A DNA stretch of 29,558 bases from contig CAYGLV010000028.1 in NCBI GenBank assembly GCA_964351025.1, positions 1 to 29,558 on the forward strand, written 5' to 3'. Positions 16,797-24,024 of this stretch are shown here, piece after piece (the first letter of the stretch is position 1; each line of letters opens with the position of its first letter). The position numbers were made by a program, and so were the translations under genes. The notes under the pieces were generated by a model. It had not been told where the DNA came from, made no database searches, and saw only the letters and a list, made by a program, of their open reading frames with translations. This DNA comes from CAYGLV01 sp964351025 (GTDB lineage: Bacteria > Actinomycetota > Thermoleophilia > Gaiellales > Gaiellaceae).

Positions 16797-17598
16797 GGCA
16801 CCGAGCGTGCCCGGCTCCCTGCTGTCCGTCCGCGGCGTCACCAAGCGGTTCGGTGGCGTCACGGCGGTCTCGGAGGCGAGCTTCGACGTCGTCTCCGGCT
16901 CGATCACTGCTCTCATCGGCCCAAACGGCGCCGGCAAATCGACGCTCTTCAACGTCGTCACCGGCTTCGAGAGAGGCGACGGCGGCGACGTGCTCCTCGC
17001 GGGCCGCTCGGTCTATGGTGCGAGCCCACACGCGATCGCGCGCCGCGGGATGGTACGGACGTTCCAGTTGACGAAGGCGCTCTCGGTGATGACGGTCATC
17101 GACAACGTCCTCCTCGCCGACCCCGGGAATCCAGGCGAGCGCCTCGCAGTGGCGGCGTTCCGGCCTCTGTGGCGCAAACGTGAGCGCGCCGCGCGGGTGC
17201 GGGCGCTTGCGCTGCTCGACATCTTCGGGCTCGCGGCGAAGGGAAACGACTACGCCGGGACGCTCTCGGGCGGGCAGCGGAAGCTGCTCGAGCTTGCGCG
17301 TGCGCTGATGCTGGAGCCGAACATTCTCCTGCTCGACGAGCCGCTGGCGGGCGTCAACAAGACGCTCGGTCTCCGGCTCCTGGAGCACATCGAGCGCGTC
17401 AGGGCCGAGTACGGGCTCACCATCCTGCTCGTCGAGCACGACATGGACGTTGTGATGCGGCACTCCGACCGGGTCGTCGTCATGGCCGAGGGGAAGGTCG
17501 TGATGTCGGGCGCCCCTGCCGATGTTCGGCGCGACCAGCGCGTGATCGACGCCTATCTCGGCTCCGACAGCAGCGGCGAGGATGGAAACCGTGTCTGA
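16786..17598 (+). CDS. livG: LIV/HAAT ABC importer ATPase LivG 2
   Basis: A 270-residue ATPase with RGVTKRFGGVTAV, Walker A GPNGAGKS (45-52), the Q-loop region VRTFQLTKALSV, signature LSGGQRKLLELARAL, Walker B ILLLDEPLAGVN and switch LVEHDMDVV. The RTFQ segment and AGVN D-loop place it with LivG, although its signature is canonical LSGGQ, unlike LivG 1. GTG 16786 has AGGAG 10 nt upstream, inside the end of livM 2. Confidence 0.92.
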   Translation: MLAEAPSVPGSLLSVRGVTKRFGGVTAVSEASFDVVSGSITALIGPNGAGKSTLFNVVTGFERGDGGDVLLAGRSVYGASPHAIARRGMVRTFQLTKALSVMTVIDNVLLADPGNPGERLAVAAFRPLWRKRERAARVRALALLDIFGLAAKGNDYAGTLSGGQRKLLELARALMLEPNILLLDEPLAGVNKTLGLRLLEHIERVRAEYGLTILLVEHDMDVVMRHSDRVVVMAEGKVVMSGAPADVRRDQRVIDAYLGSDSSGEDGNRV

Positions 17599-18361
17599 GG
17601 GCTCCACGCCCGTCCTGGCGGTCGAGGGGATCGTCGCCGGATACGTCTCCGGGGTGCCGGTGATCGACGGTGTCGACGTGCGGATCGAGCAAGGAGAGAT
17701 CGTCACGATCGTCGGCCCCAACGGCGCCGGAAAGTCGACGCTCGTCAAGACTGTCATCGGGCTCCTAACGCCGTGGTCCGGCCGTGTGCTTCTTCGTGAC
17801 CTCGACGTGACCGGGTGGAAGCCGCACGCGGTAGTCGCGCGCGGGGTCGGGTACGTCGCGCAGAGAGACAACGTCTTCGGGACCATGACGGTCGTGGAAA
17901 ACCTCGAGCTCGGCGCGCTGGCGCTGCGCGCCGGCGAGCCTGGCGAGCGGCTGGAGGCGATGTACGCGCTCTTCCCCCGGCTGAAGGAACGCCGGCGCCA
18001 GGCCGCCGGGACCCTTTCCGGGGGAGAGCGTCAGATGCTCGCGCTGGCGCGGGCGCTGATGGCGAACCCCGACGTGCTCCTGCTCGACGAGCCCTCGGCC
18101 GGGTTGTCGCCCATTGCCGTCGCTCTGATCTTCGAGAAGGTCGCCGAGATCAACGCCTCGGGAGTCGCCGTGCTGATGGTCGAGCAGAACGCGCGCAGGT
18201 CGCTTGCGATGTCTCACCGCGGGTACGTTCTCGACACCGGGCGCAACCGCTTCGAGGGGCCGGGGCCGGAGCTCCTCGCCAACCCGGAGGTCGTGGACCT
18301 CTATCTGGGGGGCTCCGGCGGTCGCGACGCCGATCCGCCGGCGGCGCTCGACAGCGAGTAG
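17582..18361 (+). CDS. livF: LIV/HAAT ABC importer ATPase LivF 2
   Basis: A 259-residue ATPase and the last gene of the tandem operon. Walker A GPNGAGKS is at ~45-52, then VGYVAQRDNVFGTMTVVENL, signature LSGGERQMLALARAL, Walker B VLLLDEPSAGLSP, switch MVEQNARRSL. The C-terminus has ~17 extra polar residues. ATG 17582 overlaps livG 2 by 17 nt; GTG 17591 is a possible later start. Its TAG stop abuts the stop of the convergent gene at 18362 with no space for a terminator. Confidence 0.92.
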   Translation: METVSEGSTPVLAVEGIVAGYVSGVPVIDGVDVRIEQGEIVTIVGPNGAGKSTLVKTVIGLLTPWSGRVLLRDLDVTGWKPHAVVARGVGYVAQRDNVFGTMTVVENLELGALALRAGEPGERLEAMYALFPRLKERRRQAAGTLSGGERQMLALARALMANPDVLLLDEPSAGLSPIAVALIFEKVAEINASGVAVLMVEQNARRSLAMSHRGYVLDTGRNRFEGPGPELLANPEVVDLYLGGSGGRDADPPAALDSE

Positions 18362-18727
18362 TCAGTTCACGAGCAGGAAGAGCTTCCGGCCGATTCGGGC
18401 CTCCATGCGCAGCAGCCCGCCGAGCTCGGACGACCGGAGCTCGTGGACCATGCGCACGATGATCTCCAGGTCGTCCACGTCGTACAGGATGTAGATCGAA
18501 TACGGCAAGGACGACGGCTGCCCGGTCGCGAGCAGGTCGTCGTCCATCGAGCCGACGAGCCTTGCGCCCTGTGCCTCGGAGGCGCGCAGGAGCTCCGCCA
18601 TTCGCTTGAGCGCTCGACCGCGCTCAGCGCCCGTCGCCGCGTACCAGCCCGCCGTGGACGCCATGAGGACGAGAACGCGGTAGGGCGGCTCGAACGACGG
18701 TGCGGTGTACGCGGCCGGAAGGGACAT
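18362..18727 (-). CDS. Small darcynin-like protein
   Basis: A 121-residue soluble protein with alternating strands and helices (YRVLVLMAS; an acidic helix near AERGRALKRMAELL; PYSIYILYDVDDLEIIVRMVHELRSS is the second half-repeat). The pattern strand-helix-strand, then DLE..VRMVHELR, then RIGRKLFLL at the end resembles darcynin and IacB-type ferredoxin-like proteins; this is pattern similarity only. ATG 18727 is 6 nt after TAGCGT on the minus strand, so the mRNA is probably leaderless. The gene is divergent from binding protein 2 and faces livF 2 stop-to-stop. Possible roles include a small enzyme or sensor for the transported compound, but this is speculative. Confidence 0.7.
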   Translation of the reverse strand: MSLPAAYTAPSFEPPYRVLVLMASTAGWYAATGAERGRALKRMAELLRASEAQGARLVGSMDDDLLATGQPSSLPYSIYILYDVDDLEIIVRMVHELRSSELGGLLRMEARIGRKLFLLVN

Positions 18728-18733
18728 GCGGCG

Positions 18734-18739
18734 ACGCTA
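18734..18739 (-). promoter_or_regulatory. -10 box of the darcynin-like gene
   Basis: TAGCGT on the minus strand is followed by exactly 6 nt (all C/G) and ATG 18727. There is no Shine-Dalgarno. Confidence 0.5.
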
Positions 18740-18749
18740 TCAGCCCGAA

Positions 18750-18780
18750 TCTGACATGTCACTCTTGTCTTTCTGACATG
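18750..18780. repeat. Direct repeat TCTGACATG x2, operator candidate
   Basis: TCTGACATG occurs at 18750-18758 and 18772-18780, spaced 22 bp start to start, i.e. two helical turns. The first copy contains the palindrome GACATGTC; the second lies in the -35/-10 spacer of the binding-protein 2 promoter. TGACATG also overlaps the -35 box of binding protein 1 (8860-8866). Confidence 0.5.
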
Positions 18781-18793
18781 CCAGGCTTAGTGT
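18765..18793 (+). promoter_or_regulatory. Promoter of the second LIV binding-protein gene
   Basis: TTGTCT (18765-18770), 17 nt, TAGTGT (18788-18793). The predicted leader is about 80 nt and has a strong Shine-Dalgarno AGGGAGGA (18868-18875) just before ATG 18879. The direct repeats surround and enter this promoter. Confidence 0.55.
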
Positions 18794-18878
18794 TCCAGCC
18801 TCGGGCGCAGACTTCGCCACATCCGGCTTTTGGCACGACCGATCGTCGCGAGCGCCGATTCTCAGCGAGGGAGGACGA

Positions 18879-20138
18879 ATGCACAGACTAGTTCGATTGG
18901 CATTAGCGCTCACCATCATCGCGCTCCTGAGCGTGGCGGCTGGAAGCACCGCGAGCGGCCAGCCGCGCGCCTCTGGCTTCACGCTCCGCATCGGGGACGT
19001 CGTTCCGTTCACCGGGGTTTCGGCGGTCTACGGCCCCTCGTACTCGAAGGCGGCGGGCCTCGCGGTGCAGCAGGCAACGAAGGCGCTGCGGCAGGCGGGG
19101 ATCAGAGACATCAAGATCCAGATCGAGCACGCGGACGACGGAACGACGCCTGACGGCGCTGTGGCCGCGGCCCGGAAGGTGATCGCCAACGGCGCCGGCT
19201 GCGTCCTTGGGTCGCTCACCTCGGGGAACTCGATCGCCATGGCGACTGCGGCGACGGTTCCTGCTCGGGTCGTGCAGATCGGGCCGAACAACTCGAGCCC
19301 GGCGCTCACGACGCTCGTCGACAACGGCTACTACTTCCGCACCATGCCGTCCGATGCGATGCAGGCTCCGATTCTCGCGAAGCTGATCGTGCAGGAGATG
19401 GGGAAGAACGCGACGATGTCGCTGGCCGGCCGCAACGATGCGTTTGGCACGGGACTGCTGCCGCCGCTCGCGGCCCTGCTCAAGAAGGCCGGCATCACCG
19501 TCAAGGGGCCGGTTCTCTACGACCCGACGGCTGCAAGCTACAACTCCGAAGCGGGTGAGATCGTCAAGGGGAACCCGGACGCGTACGTCATCCTCGACTT
19601 CCCGGGGAACTACGCGAAGATGGCTTCCGCGCTCCTGCGCACCGGTCAGTTCAGCGGCAAGAAGCTCTTCGTCGCCGGCGGCTGGCCCTCGACGATCCCG
19701 TCGTTCATCCCGGCGGAGGCCCTCGAGGGAGGGCGGGGCACGGTCGCCGGCTCGGTTCTGGGCACGAAGGCCTGGGAGGCGTTCGATCGGCTCTACAAGA
19801 GCACCCGTGGGACCAAGGATCGTCAGACGCTGGAGCTGAACAACTTCGACGGCGCGATGGTGTGCATCCTGGCGTCGATTGCCGCGAATTCCGGCAAGGG
19901 CTCCGACATCGTCAAGCAGATGCAGCGGGTTGCTTCGCCGCCGGGGCGGACGTACTCGTATCTCAACCTCACCGCGGCCATCAAGGCCATCAGGGCGGGC
20001 AAGGACATCAACTACGAGGGCGTCGGCGGACCGGTCGACTTCGACAAGAACGGTGACCTCAGCGCCGCGATCTACAACGTCTACAAGTACAAGGACGGCG
20101 CTCAGGTCGTCGAGAGCCAGATCAGGATCAAGCGGTAG
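18879..20138 (+). CDS. LIV/HAAT-family ABC importer substrate-binding protein 2
   Basis: A 419-residue binding protein with Sec signal MHRLVRLALALTIIALLSVA and likely cleavage near ASG; no lipobox Cys. The mature protein starts FTLRIGDVVPFTGVSAVYGP. The ligand-loop segment is CVLGSLTSGNSIAMA, followed by QIGPNNSSPALTTL, LAGRNDAFGTGL and the C-lobe with AGGWPS. It is divergent in sequence from binding protein 1, so the two probably bring different ligands, perhaps one to each LIV complex. It has its own promoter and a downstream GC hairpin. The N-terminal Gly-Ser-Asn motif is typical for amino-acid carboxylate binding, but the ligand is unknown. Confidence 0.88.
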   Translation: MHRLVRLALALTIIALLSVAAGSTASGQPRASGFTLRIGDVVPFTGVSAVYGPSYSKAAGLAVQQATKALRQAGIRDIKIQIEHADDGTTPDGAVAAARKVIANGAGCVLGSLTSGNSIAMATAATVPARVVQIGPNNSSPALTTLVDNGYYFRTMPSDAMQAPILAKLIVQEMGKNATMSLAGRNDAFGTGLLPPLAALLKKAGITVKGPVLYDPTAASYNSEAGEIVKGNPDAYVILDFPGNYAKMASALLRTGQFSGKKLFVAGGWPSTIPSFIPAEALEGGRGTVAGSVLGTKAWEAFDRLYKSTRGTKDRQTLELNNFDGAMVCILASIAANSGKGSDIVKQMQRVASPPGRTYSYLNLTAAIKAIRAGKDINYEGVGGPVDFDKNGDLSAAIYNVYKYKDGAQVVESQIRIKR

Positions 20139-20164
20139 TTCCAGCCTCGATCGAAAGGATCAGG

Positions 20165-20195
20165 AGGGGTCCCGGGGCGAGCTCCCGGGACCCCT
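20165..20195 (+). terminator. Hairpin after binding protein 2
   Basis: A 12-bp perfect stem (aggggtcccggg 20165-20176, cccgggacccct 20184-20195) with a 7-nt loop is followed by a C/T-rich run, not a pure T tract. It probably limits read-through into the SRPBCC gene. Confidence 0.5.
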
Positions 20196-20211
20196 CTCTC
20201 CTCTCCGCGTG

Positions 20212-20637
20212 ATGCACGAGCTCTCTCACTGCGTAACGACGGTCTGCGAGGTCGCGGCTGAGGACGCGTATGCGTTTCTCGCCGACCCGGAGCGGCTCGG
20301 AGAGTGGGCGCTCGGATGCTGGGGGGCCGAGCCGATCGCGGCGGACACGGTTCGCGGGACGTCGCTCTTCGACGGCCACGCTTCAGTCGTGCGGGTCGCC
20401 GGCTCGGCGGCGACGCTCACCGTCGACTACTTCATCGGGGGCGACGACGGGACGCTGACTCCGCGCATCAGCGCGCGCGTCGTGCCCGGGCCGGTCGTCG
20501 GGCGCCCGAAGCGCGAGTGTCTCGTGACGGTGCTCGCCTGGAGGGCGGTCGGGATGAGCGACGAGCGCTGGGCGCGCGTCGAGGCAAGCCACGAGGCCGA
20601 GATACTCATTCTCAAGGCGTGCATCGAAAGGGCATGA
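20212..20637 (+). CDS. SRPBCC (START-like) domain protein
   Basis: A 141-residue single-domain protein. The N-terminus (MHELSHCVTTVCEVAAEDAYAFLADPERLGEWALGC in outline: strand, then the AEDAYAFLADPERLGEW helix) is typical of polyketide-cyclase/SRPBCC proteins, which bind hydrophobic ligands in a helix-grip cavity. The C-terminal helix is ERWARVEASHEAEILILKACIE. ATG 20212 is preferred; GTG 20209 directly precedes it. The gene lies just after the terminator of binding protein 2 and 55 nt before the class V PLP enzyme. No catalytic assignment is possible. Confidence 0.75.
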   Translation: MHELSHCVTTVCEVAAEDAYAFLADPERLGEWALGCWGAEPIAADTVRGTSLFDGHASVVRVAGSAATLTVDYFIGGDDGTLTPRISARVVPGPVVGRPKRECLVTVLAWRAVGMSDERWARVEASHEAEILILKACIERA

Positions 20638-20692
20638 TGGACAGGCCACCGCGTAGCGCGATTCCCAGGACACCGATCACGGAGGGCGTCCG

Positions 20693-21874
20693 ATGACGGC
20701 ACTTCCCGATGTGCGAGCAGGAACGGCCCCGCGTGTGGGCGCCGCCATCCGCGGCGAGTTTCCGATCCTTGCCCACACGACGTACCTGAACTCGTGCTCG
20801 CAGGGAGCTCTCTCCCACCGAGTCCGGCGGGCGTACGAGGAGTACCTGGACGGCTGGGACGAGCGTGGCGCGGAGTGGGAGCACTGGGTCGAGCGCGCCG
20901 AGGCCGCGCGTGGGGCCTTCGCCCGGATCCTGCATGCGCTTCCGGACGAAGTGGCTGTGACGACCTCCGTCTCGCAGGGCGTGAGCGCGATCGTCAGCGC
21001 ACTGCCGCTCGAGCGTGGGGAGCGAACGAAGATCGTGGTCAGCGAGCACGAGTTTCCGACCGTCGGACAGATCGCCCATGCGCAGGAGTTACGTGGCGCG
21101 GAGGTCGTCCACGTGACGCCCGAGCCGGACGGTTCGATCCCGGTCGAGCGTTTCGCGGAGGCGATCGACGAGCGCACTGCGCTCGTCTGCTGTACGACCG
21201 TCTCCTACCGGACCGGCCATCGTCACGACATCGGCGCGATCGCGGCGGTCGCGCACGAGCGCGGCGCGCTCGTGCTCGCGGACAGCTACCAGGCCGTCGG
21301 GGCGATCGACCTCGATGTTGGCGCGCTCGGGGTCGACTTCGTCACGGGCGGCACGGTCAAATACCTGCTCGCCTCCGCGGGCCTCGGCTTTCTCTACGTG
21401 CGGGGCGCGCTCCTGCCTCAGCTGCTCCCGACGCAGACGGGCTGGTTCGCCGACGAGGACATCTTCCAGATGGACATCTCCGACTACTCGCCGCACGCGA
21501 CCGCGAGGCGGTTCGACGCGGGCACGCCGCCCGTGCCGAACATTTACGGCGGTGTTGCGGGCATGTCGCTGATCGAGGAGGTCGGCCTACCCGCGATCGA
21601 GGCGCACGTCTCCGCGCTTGCGACGCGGCTGCTCGAGGGGCTTGGCGAGCTGGGCGCACGCATCGTCACGCCGCTCGATCCGGCACGCCGGGGCCCGCTC
21701 GTCTGCGTCCGCTCGACCGATGCGCACGCCCTCGTCGCCGAGCTCGCCGCGGAGCGGATCGTCACCTCCATGCGCGACGACAACCTCCGGATCGCGCTCC
21801 ACCTCTACAACGTCGAGGAGGACATCGACCTGCTCCTCGCCGCGCTGGCGCGCCGCAAGGAACTGCTCGCCTAG
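20693..21874 (+). CDS. Class V aminotransferase-fold PLP enzyme
   Basis: A 393-residue cytoplasmic PLP enzyme of the cysteine-desulfurase/kynureninase/isopenicillin-epimerase superfamily. The lysine that binds PLP is probably Lys223 (TGGTVKYLLASAG); Asp197 and Gln200 in LADSYQAVG contact the cofactor ring; His119 lies in VSEHEFPT. There is no NifS/SufS-type catalytic Cys loop that I can see, so a desulfurase is less likely than an amino-acid lyase or aminotransferase. ATG 20693 has GGAGGG 5 nt upstream. The position after the second binding protein suggests catabolism of an imported amino compound; this is inference. Confidence 0.85.
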   Translation: MTALPDVRAGTAPRVGAAIRGEFPILAHTTYLNSCSQGALSHRVRRAYEEYLDGWDERGAEWEHWVERAEAARGAFARILHALPDEVAVTTSVSQGVSAIVSALPLERGERTKIVVSEHEFPTVGQIAHAQELRGAEVVHVTPEPDGSIPVERFAEAIDERTALVCCTTVSYRTGHRHDIGAIAAVAHERGALVLADSYQAVGAIDLDVGALGVDFVTGGTVKYLLASAGLGFLYVRGALLPQLLPTQTGWFADEDIFQMDISDYSPHATARRFDAGTPPVPNIYGGVAGMSLIEEVGLPAIEAHVSALATRLLEGLGELGARIVTPLDPARRGPLVCVRSTDAHALVAELAAERIVTSMRDDNLRIALHLYNVEEDIDLLLAALARRKELLA

Positions 21875-22467
21875 CTCTCGTTCGCGGGGTCGCCTGACGC
21901 GAGCACGTCCCGCGCCCACTCGCGACGTTTCCAGTCCGGCACCGGCGGCTCGCACTCGGCTCTCGGCACGAAGCGGGAGCGCTCGACGAGCTCGAGCTTG
22001 TGGATGTAGCGCGGACAGTTGGGGAAGACCTGTGTCGCGCGCACGCGCACGACGACCTGCGCCCGCGGGAACTCGGCCAGCAGCGGGTCGTCCTCGGCGA
22101 CCGACGCGACGCCGTTCAGGCGCAGCCGTGTCTGTCGTTCGAAATCGATGAAGAGCAGGCCGACCTCGGGATTGCGGAGAGCGTTCCCCAGCGAGAGGTA
22201 CATGCCGTTGCCGTCGTAGCTCGGGAACGCGATCGTGTGCTCGTCGAGCACGCGCACGAAGCCGGGCTCGCCGCCCTTGTAGGAGCAGTTGGGCCGGCCT
22301 GCTTCGTCGGCTGTTGCGAGGAAGAACATGTCCAGCCGCTCGATCAGCTCGCGGTCGCCCTCACCGATCGTGTCGGAGACGAGCCGCTCCTCGATCCGGT
22401 CGGCAAGGCGCCGCGTGTCGAAGCGATCCTGCAGGGAGCGGCTGCCCTCGTGGTAGATGCCGCCCAT
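21871..22467 (-). CDS. Pyridoxamine 5'-phosphate oxidase-family flavoprotein
   Basis: A 198-residue protein with the split-barrel FMN fold: LDMFFLATADEAGRPNCSYKGG, then FPSYDGNGMYLSLGNALRNPEVGLLFIDF, and LRLNGVAS. This pattern is typical of general PPOX-class proteins that bind FMN or F420; actinobacteria have many. The C-terminal motif CPRYIHKLEL is found in a subgroup of these proteins. It need not make pyridoxal phosphate. ATG 22467 is chosen because the frame above it overlaps the divergent dehydrogenase start. Its stop lies inside the CTAG that also holds the stop of the convergent PLP enzyme (3-nt overlap). Confidence 0.8.
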   Translation of the reverse strand: MGGIYHEGSRSLQDRFDTRRLADRIEERLVSDTIGEGDRELIERLDMFFLATADEAGRPNCSYKGGEPGFVRVLDEHTIAFPSYDGNGMYLSLGNALRNPEVGLLFIDFERQTRLRLNGVASVAEDDPLLAEFPRAQVVVRVRATQVFPNCPRYIHKLELVERSRFVPRAECEPPVPDWKRREWARDVLASGDPANES

Positions 22468-22485
22468 GCGGGCATGATGCGCGCT

Positions 22486-23430
22486 ATGAGGCCGTCCGTC
22501 TACTGCTCGCGGCGCGTGCCCGGGCCTGTCCGGCTCGAGCTGGAGCGTCTCTTCGAGCTTGTGCTGCACGACTCGGAGCTCCCACCGCTCCGTGAGGAGC
22601 TGCTCGCGGCCGCCGCCGGGCGCGACGGCCTGCTGGCGATGCTGACCGACCGGGTCGACGACGAGCTGATCGACGCGGCCGGGCCCCAGCTGCGCGTCGT
22701 CGTCAACTTCGCGGTCGGCTACGACAACGTGGACATCCAGGCCGCGACCGCGCGCGGTGTTCTCGTCTCGAACACGCCCGACGTGCTCACTCGAGCGACG
22801 GCGGAGCTGGCGATCGCGCTTCTGCTCTCATTGCGCCGGCGCGTGACCGAGGGCGACCGGCTGATCCGCCGGCGCGAGCCGTGGCTCATGGCGCCGACCT
22901 TCATGCTCGGCCACGGGCTCGAGGGCGCGACGCTCGGTGTCGTCGGCAAAGGGCGGATCGGAGCCGAGACCGCCCGCCTCGCGGGCTGCCTCGGCATGGA
23001 GGTGGTCTTCACGAGCCGCTCGGCTGGGCTCCCGCTCGCCGAGCTGCTGGCGCGCGCCGACGTGGTCAGCCTTCACTGCCCGCTGACGCCCGAGACGCGC
23101 CACCTGATCGACGCGGCTGCGCTGCGGGCGATGAAGCCGACGGCCGTGCTCGTCAACACCTCCCGTGGCCCCGTCGTCGATGAGGCGGCGCTCGCCGCGG
23201 CGCTGCGCGAGGGCGTGATCGCCGGCGCCGCGCTCGACGTCTACGAGGCCGAGCCGGAGGTGCGCGAGGAGCTGCTCTCGCTCGAGAACGTCGTGCTCGC
23301 ACCGCATCTCGGGAGCGCGACACACGAGGCCAGAGTCGGGATGGGAATGCTCTGCGTCGAGGGGCTGCGCGCGGTGCTGCTCGATGGCCGCGCCCCGGCG
23401 AACGCGCTGAACCCTGAGGCGCTCCGGTAG
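22486..23430 (+). CDS. D-isomer-specific 2-hydroxyacid dehydrogenase
   Basis: A 314-residue NAD(P)-dependent oxidoreductase that interconverts 2-oxoacids and D-2-hydroxyacids (glyoxylate/hydroxypyruvate reductase-like). The Rossmann motif GVVGKGRIG is at 151-159. The catalytic triad is Arg227 (NTSRGPVVDE), Glu256 (DVYEAEP) and His274 (APHLGSAT); the substrate loop VNFAVGYDNVD is at ~73-83. ATG 22486 lies 7 nt after CATGAT and may be leaderless; ATG 22474/22477 are alternatives. It is divergent from the flavoprotein, with 18 nt between starts. Together with neighbouring PLP enzymes it could reduce 2-oxoacids from amino acids. Confidence 0.88.
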   Translation: MRPSVYCSRRVPGPVRLELERLFELVLHDSELPPLREELLAAAAGRDGLLAMLTDRVDDELIDAAGPQLRVVVNFAVGYDNVDIQAATARGVLVSNTPDVLTRATAELAIALLLSLRRRVTEGDRLIRRREPWLMAPTFMLGHGLEGATLGVVGKGRIGAETARLAGCLGMEVVFTSRSAGLPLAELLARADVVSLHCPLTPETRHLIDAAALRAMKPTAVLVNTSRGPVVDEAALAAALREGVIAGAALDVYEAEPEVREELLSLENVVLAPHLGSATHEARVGMGMLCVEGLRAVLLDGRAPANALNPEALR

Positions 23431-23433
23431 GTT
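23428..23433 (+). promoter_or_regulatory. -10 box overlapping the dehydrogenase stop codon
   Basis: TAGGTT is followed by 6 nt and GTG 23440. Its first three bases are the TAG stop of the upstream dehydrogenase gene, the same design as at 6243-6248 on the other strand. Confidence 0.45.
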
Positions 23434-23439
23434 CCGTCC

Positions 23440-24024
23440 GTGCTCGTCGCCTGCCTCGGGGATTCGATCACCGCGGGGTCTCCGTACTGGGACCCCGATC
23501 CGGTCGTGCGCGCGCGGATCGACCGCGCCCTCGACGAGCGCAGCCAGTGGCAGTGGTGGGCCGGGCGCAAGGACACGAGCGTGACGTTTCGCAACTGCGG
23601 GATCTTCGGCCAGCGCACCGATGAGATCGCTGCCCGGCTCGAGGAGGCCGCGGCCGGCGCCGACGTGCTCATCGTTCAGGGCGGGATCAACGACATCGCC
23701 CAGGGCCGCTCGGTCGAGACGGCGGCGGCGAACCTGCTCGCGATGGTGCGCCGGGGCAAGAAGCTGGGGCTCCCGGTTGCTGTCGCCGACGTCCTTCCCT
23801 GGAACAACGGCTACTCGAAGACCGACGGGCCGATCCGGGACCTCAACGCGCGCATCGCGGCACTAGCGGTGACGGAGGGCGTGCTGCTGCTCGCCTTCTT
23901 CGCAACGCTCGAGGACCCCGAGCGGCCCGGCCGGATGCGCGAGGAGTGGACCTCCGACGGCAGCCACCCCTCGGTCGAGGGCTACAGGCGGCTCGGCGAG
24001 CTCGCCTTCGAGCTGCCCGCGTGA
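23440..24024 (+). CDS. SGNH/GDSL-family hydrolase
   Basis: A 194-residue esterase/lipase-like protein without signal peptide, so cytoplasmic. The four SGNH blocks are present: block I GDSIT (Ser9), block II FGQRTDE, block III GGINDIA (Asn84), block V SDGSHPS (Asp173, His176). The family cleaves esters, thioesters or acetyl groups; the substrate is unknown. GTG 23440 is likely a leaderless start. Its TGA overlaps the GTG of the next gene (GTGA), so the two are translated together. Confidence 0.85.
   Translation: MLVACLGDSITAGSPYWDPDPVVRARIDRALDERSQWQWWAGRKDTSVTFRNCGIFGQRTDEIAARLEEAAAGADVLIVQGGINDIAQGRSVETAAANLLAMVRRGKKLGLPVAVADVLPWNNGYSKTDGPIRDLNARIAALAVTEGVLLLAFFATLEDPERPGRMREEWTSDGSHPSVEGYRRLGELAFELPA

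Noticed and set aside
22000..22485. Upstream extension of the D-2-hydroxyacid dehydrogenase frame
   Set aside because: It is antisense to the PNPOx-type gene and not protein-like; family length fits a start at 22486.
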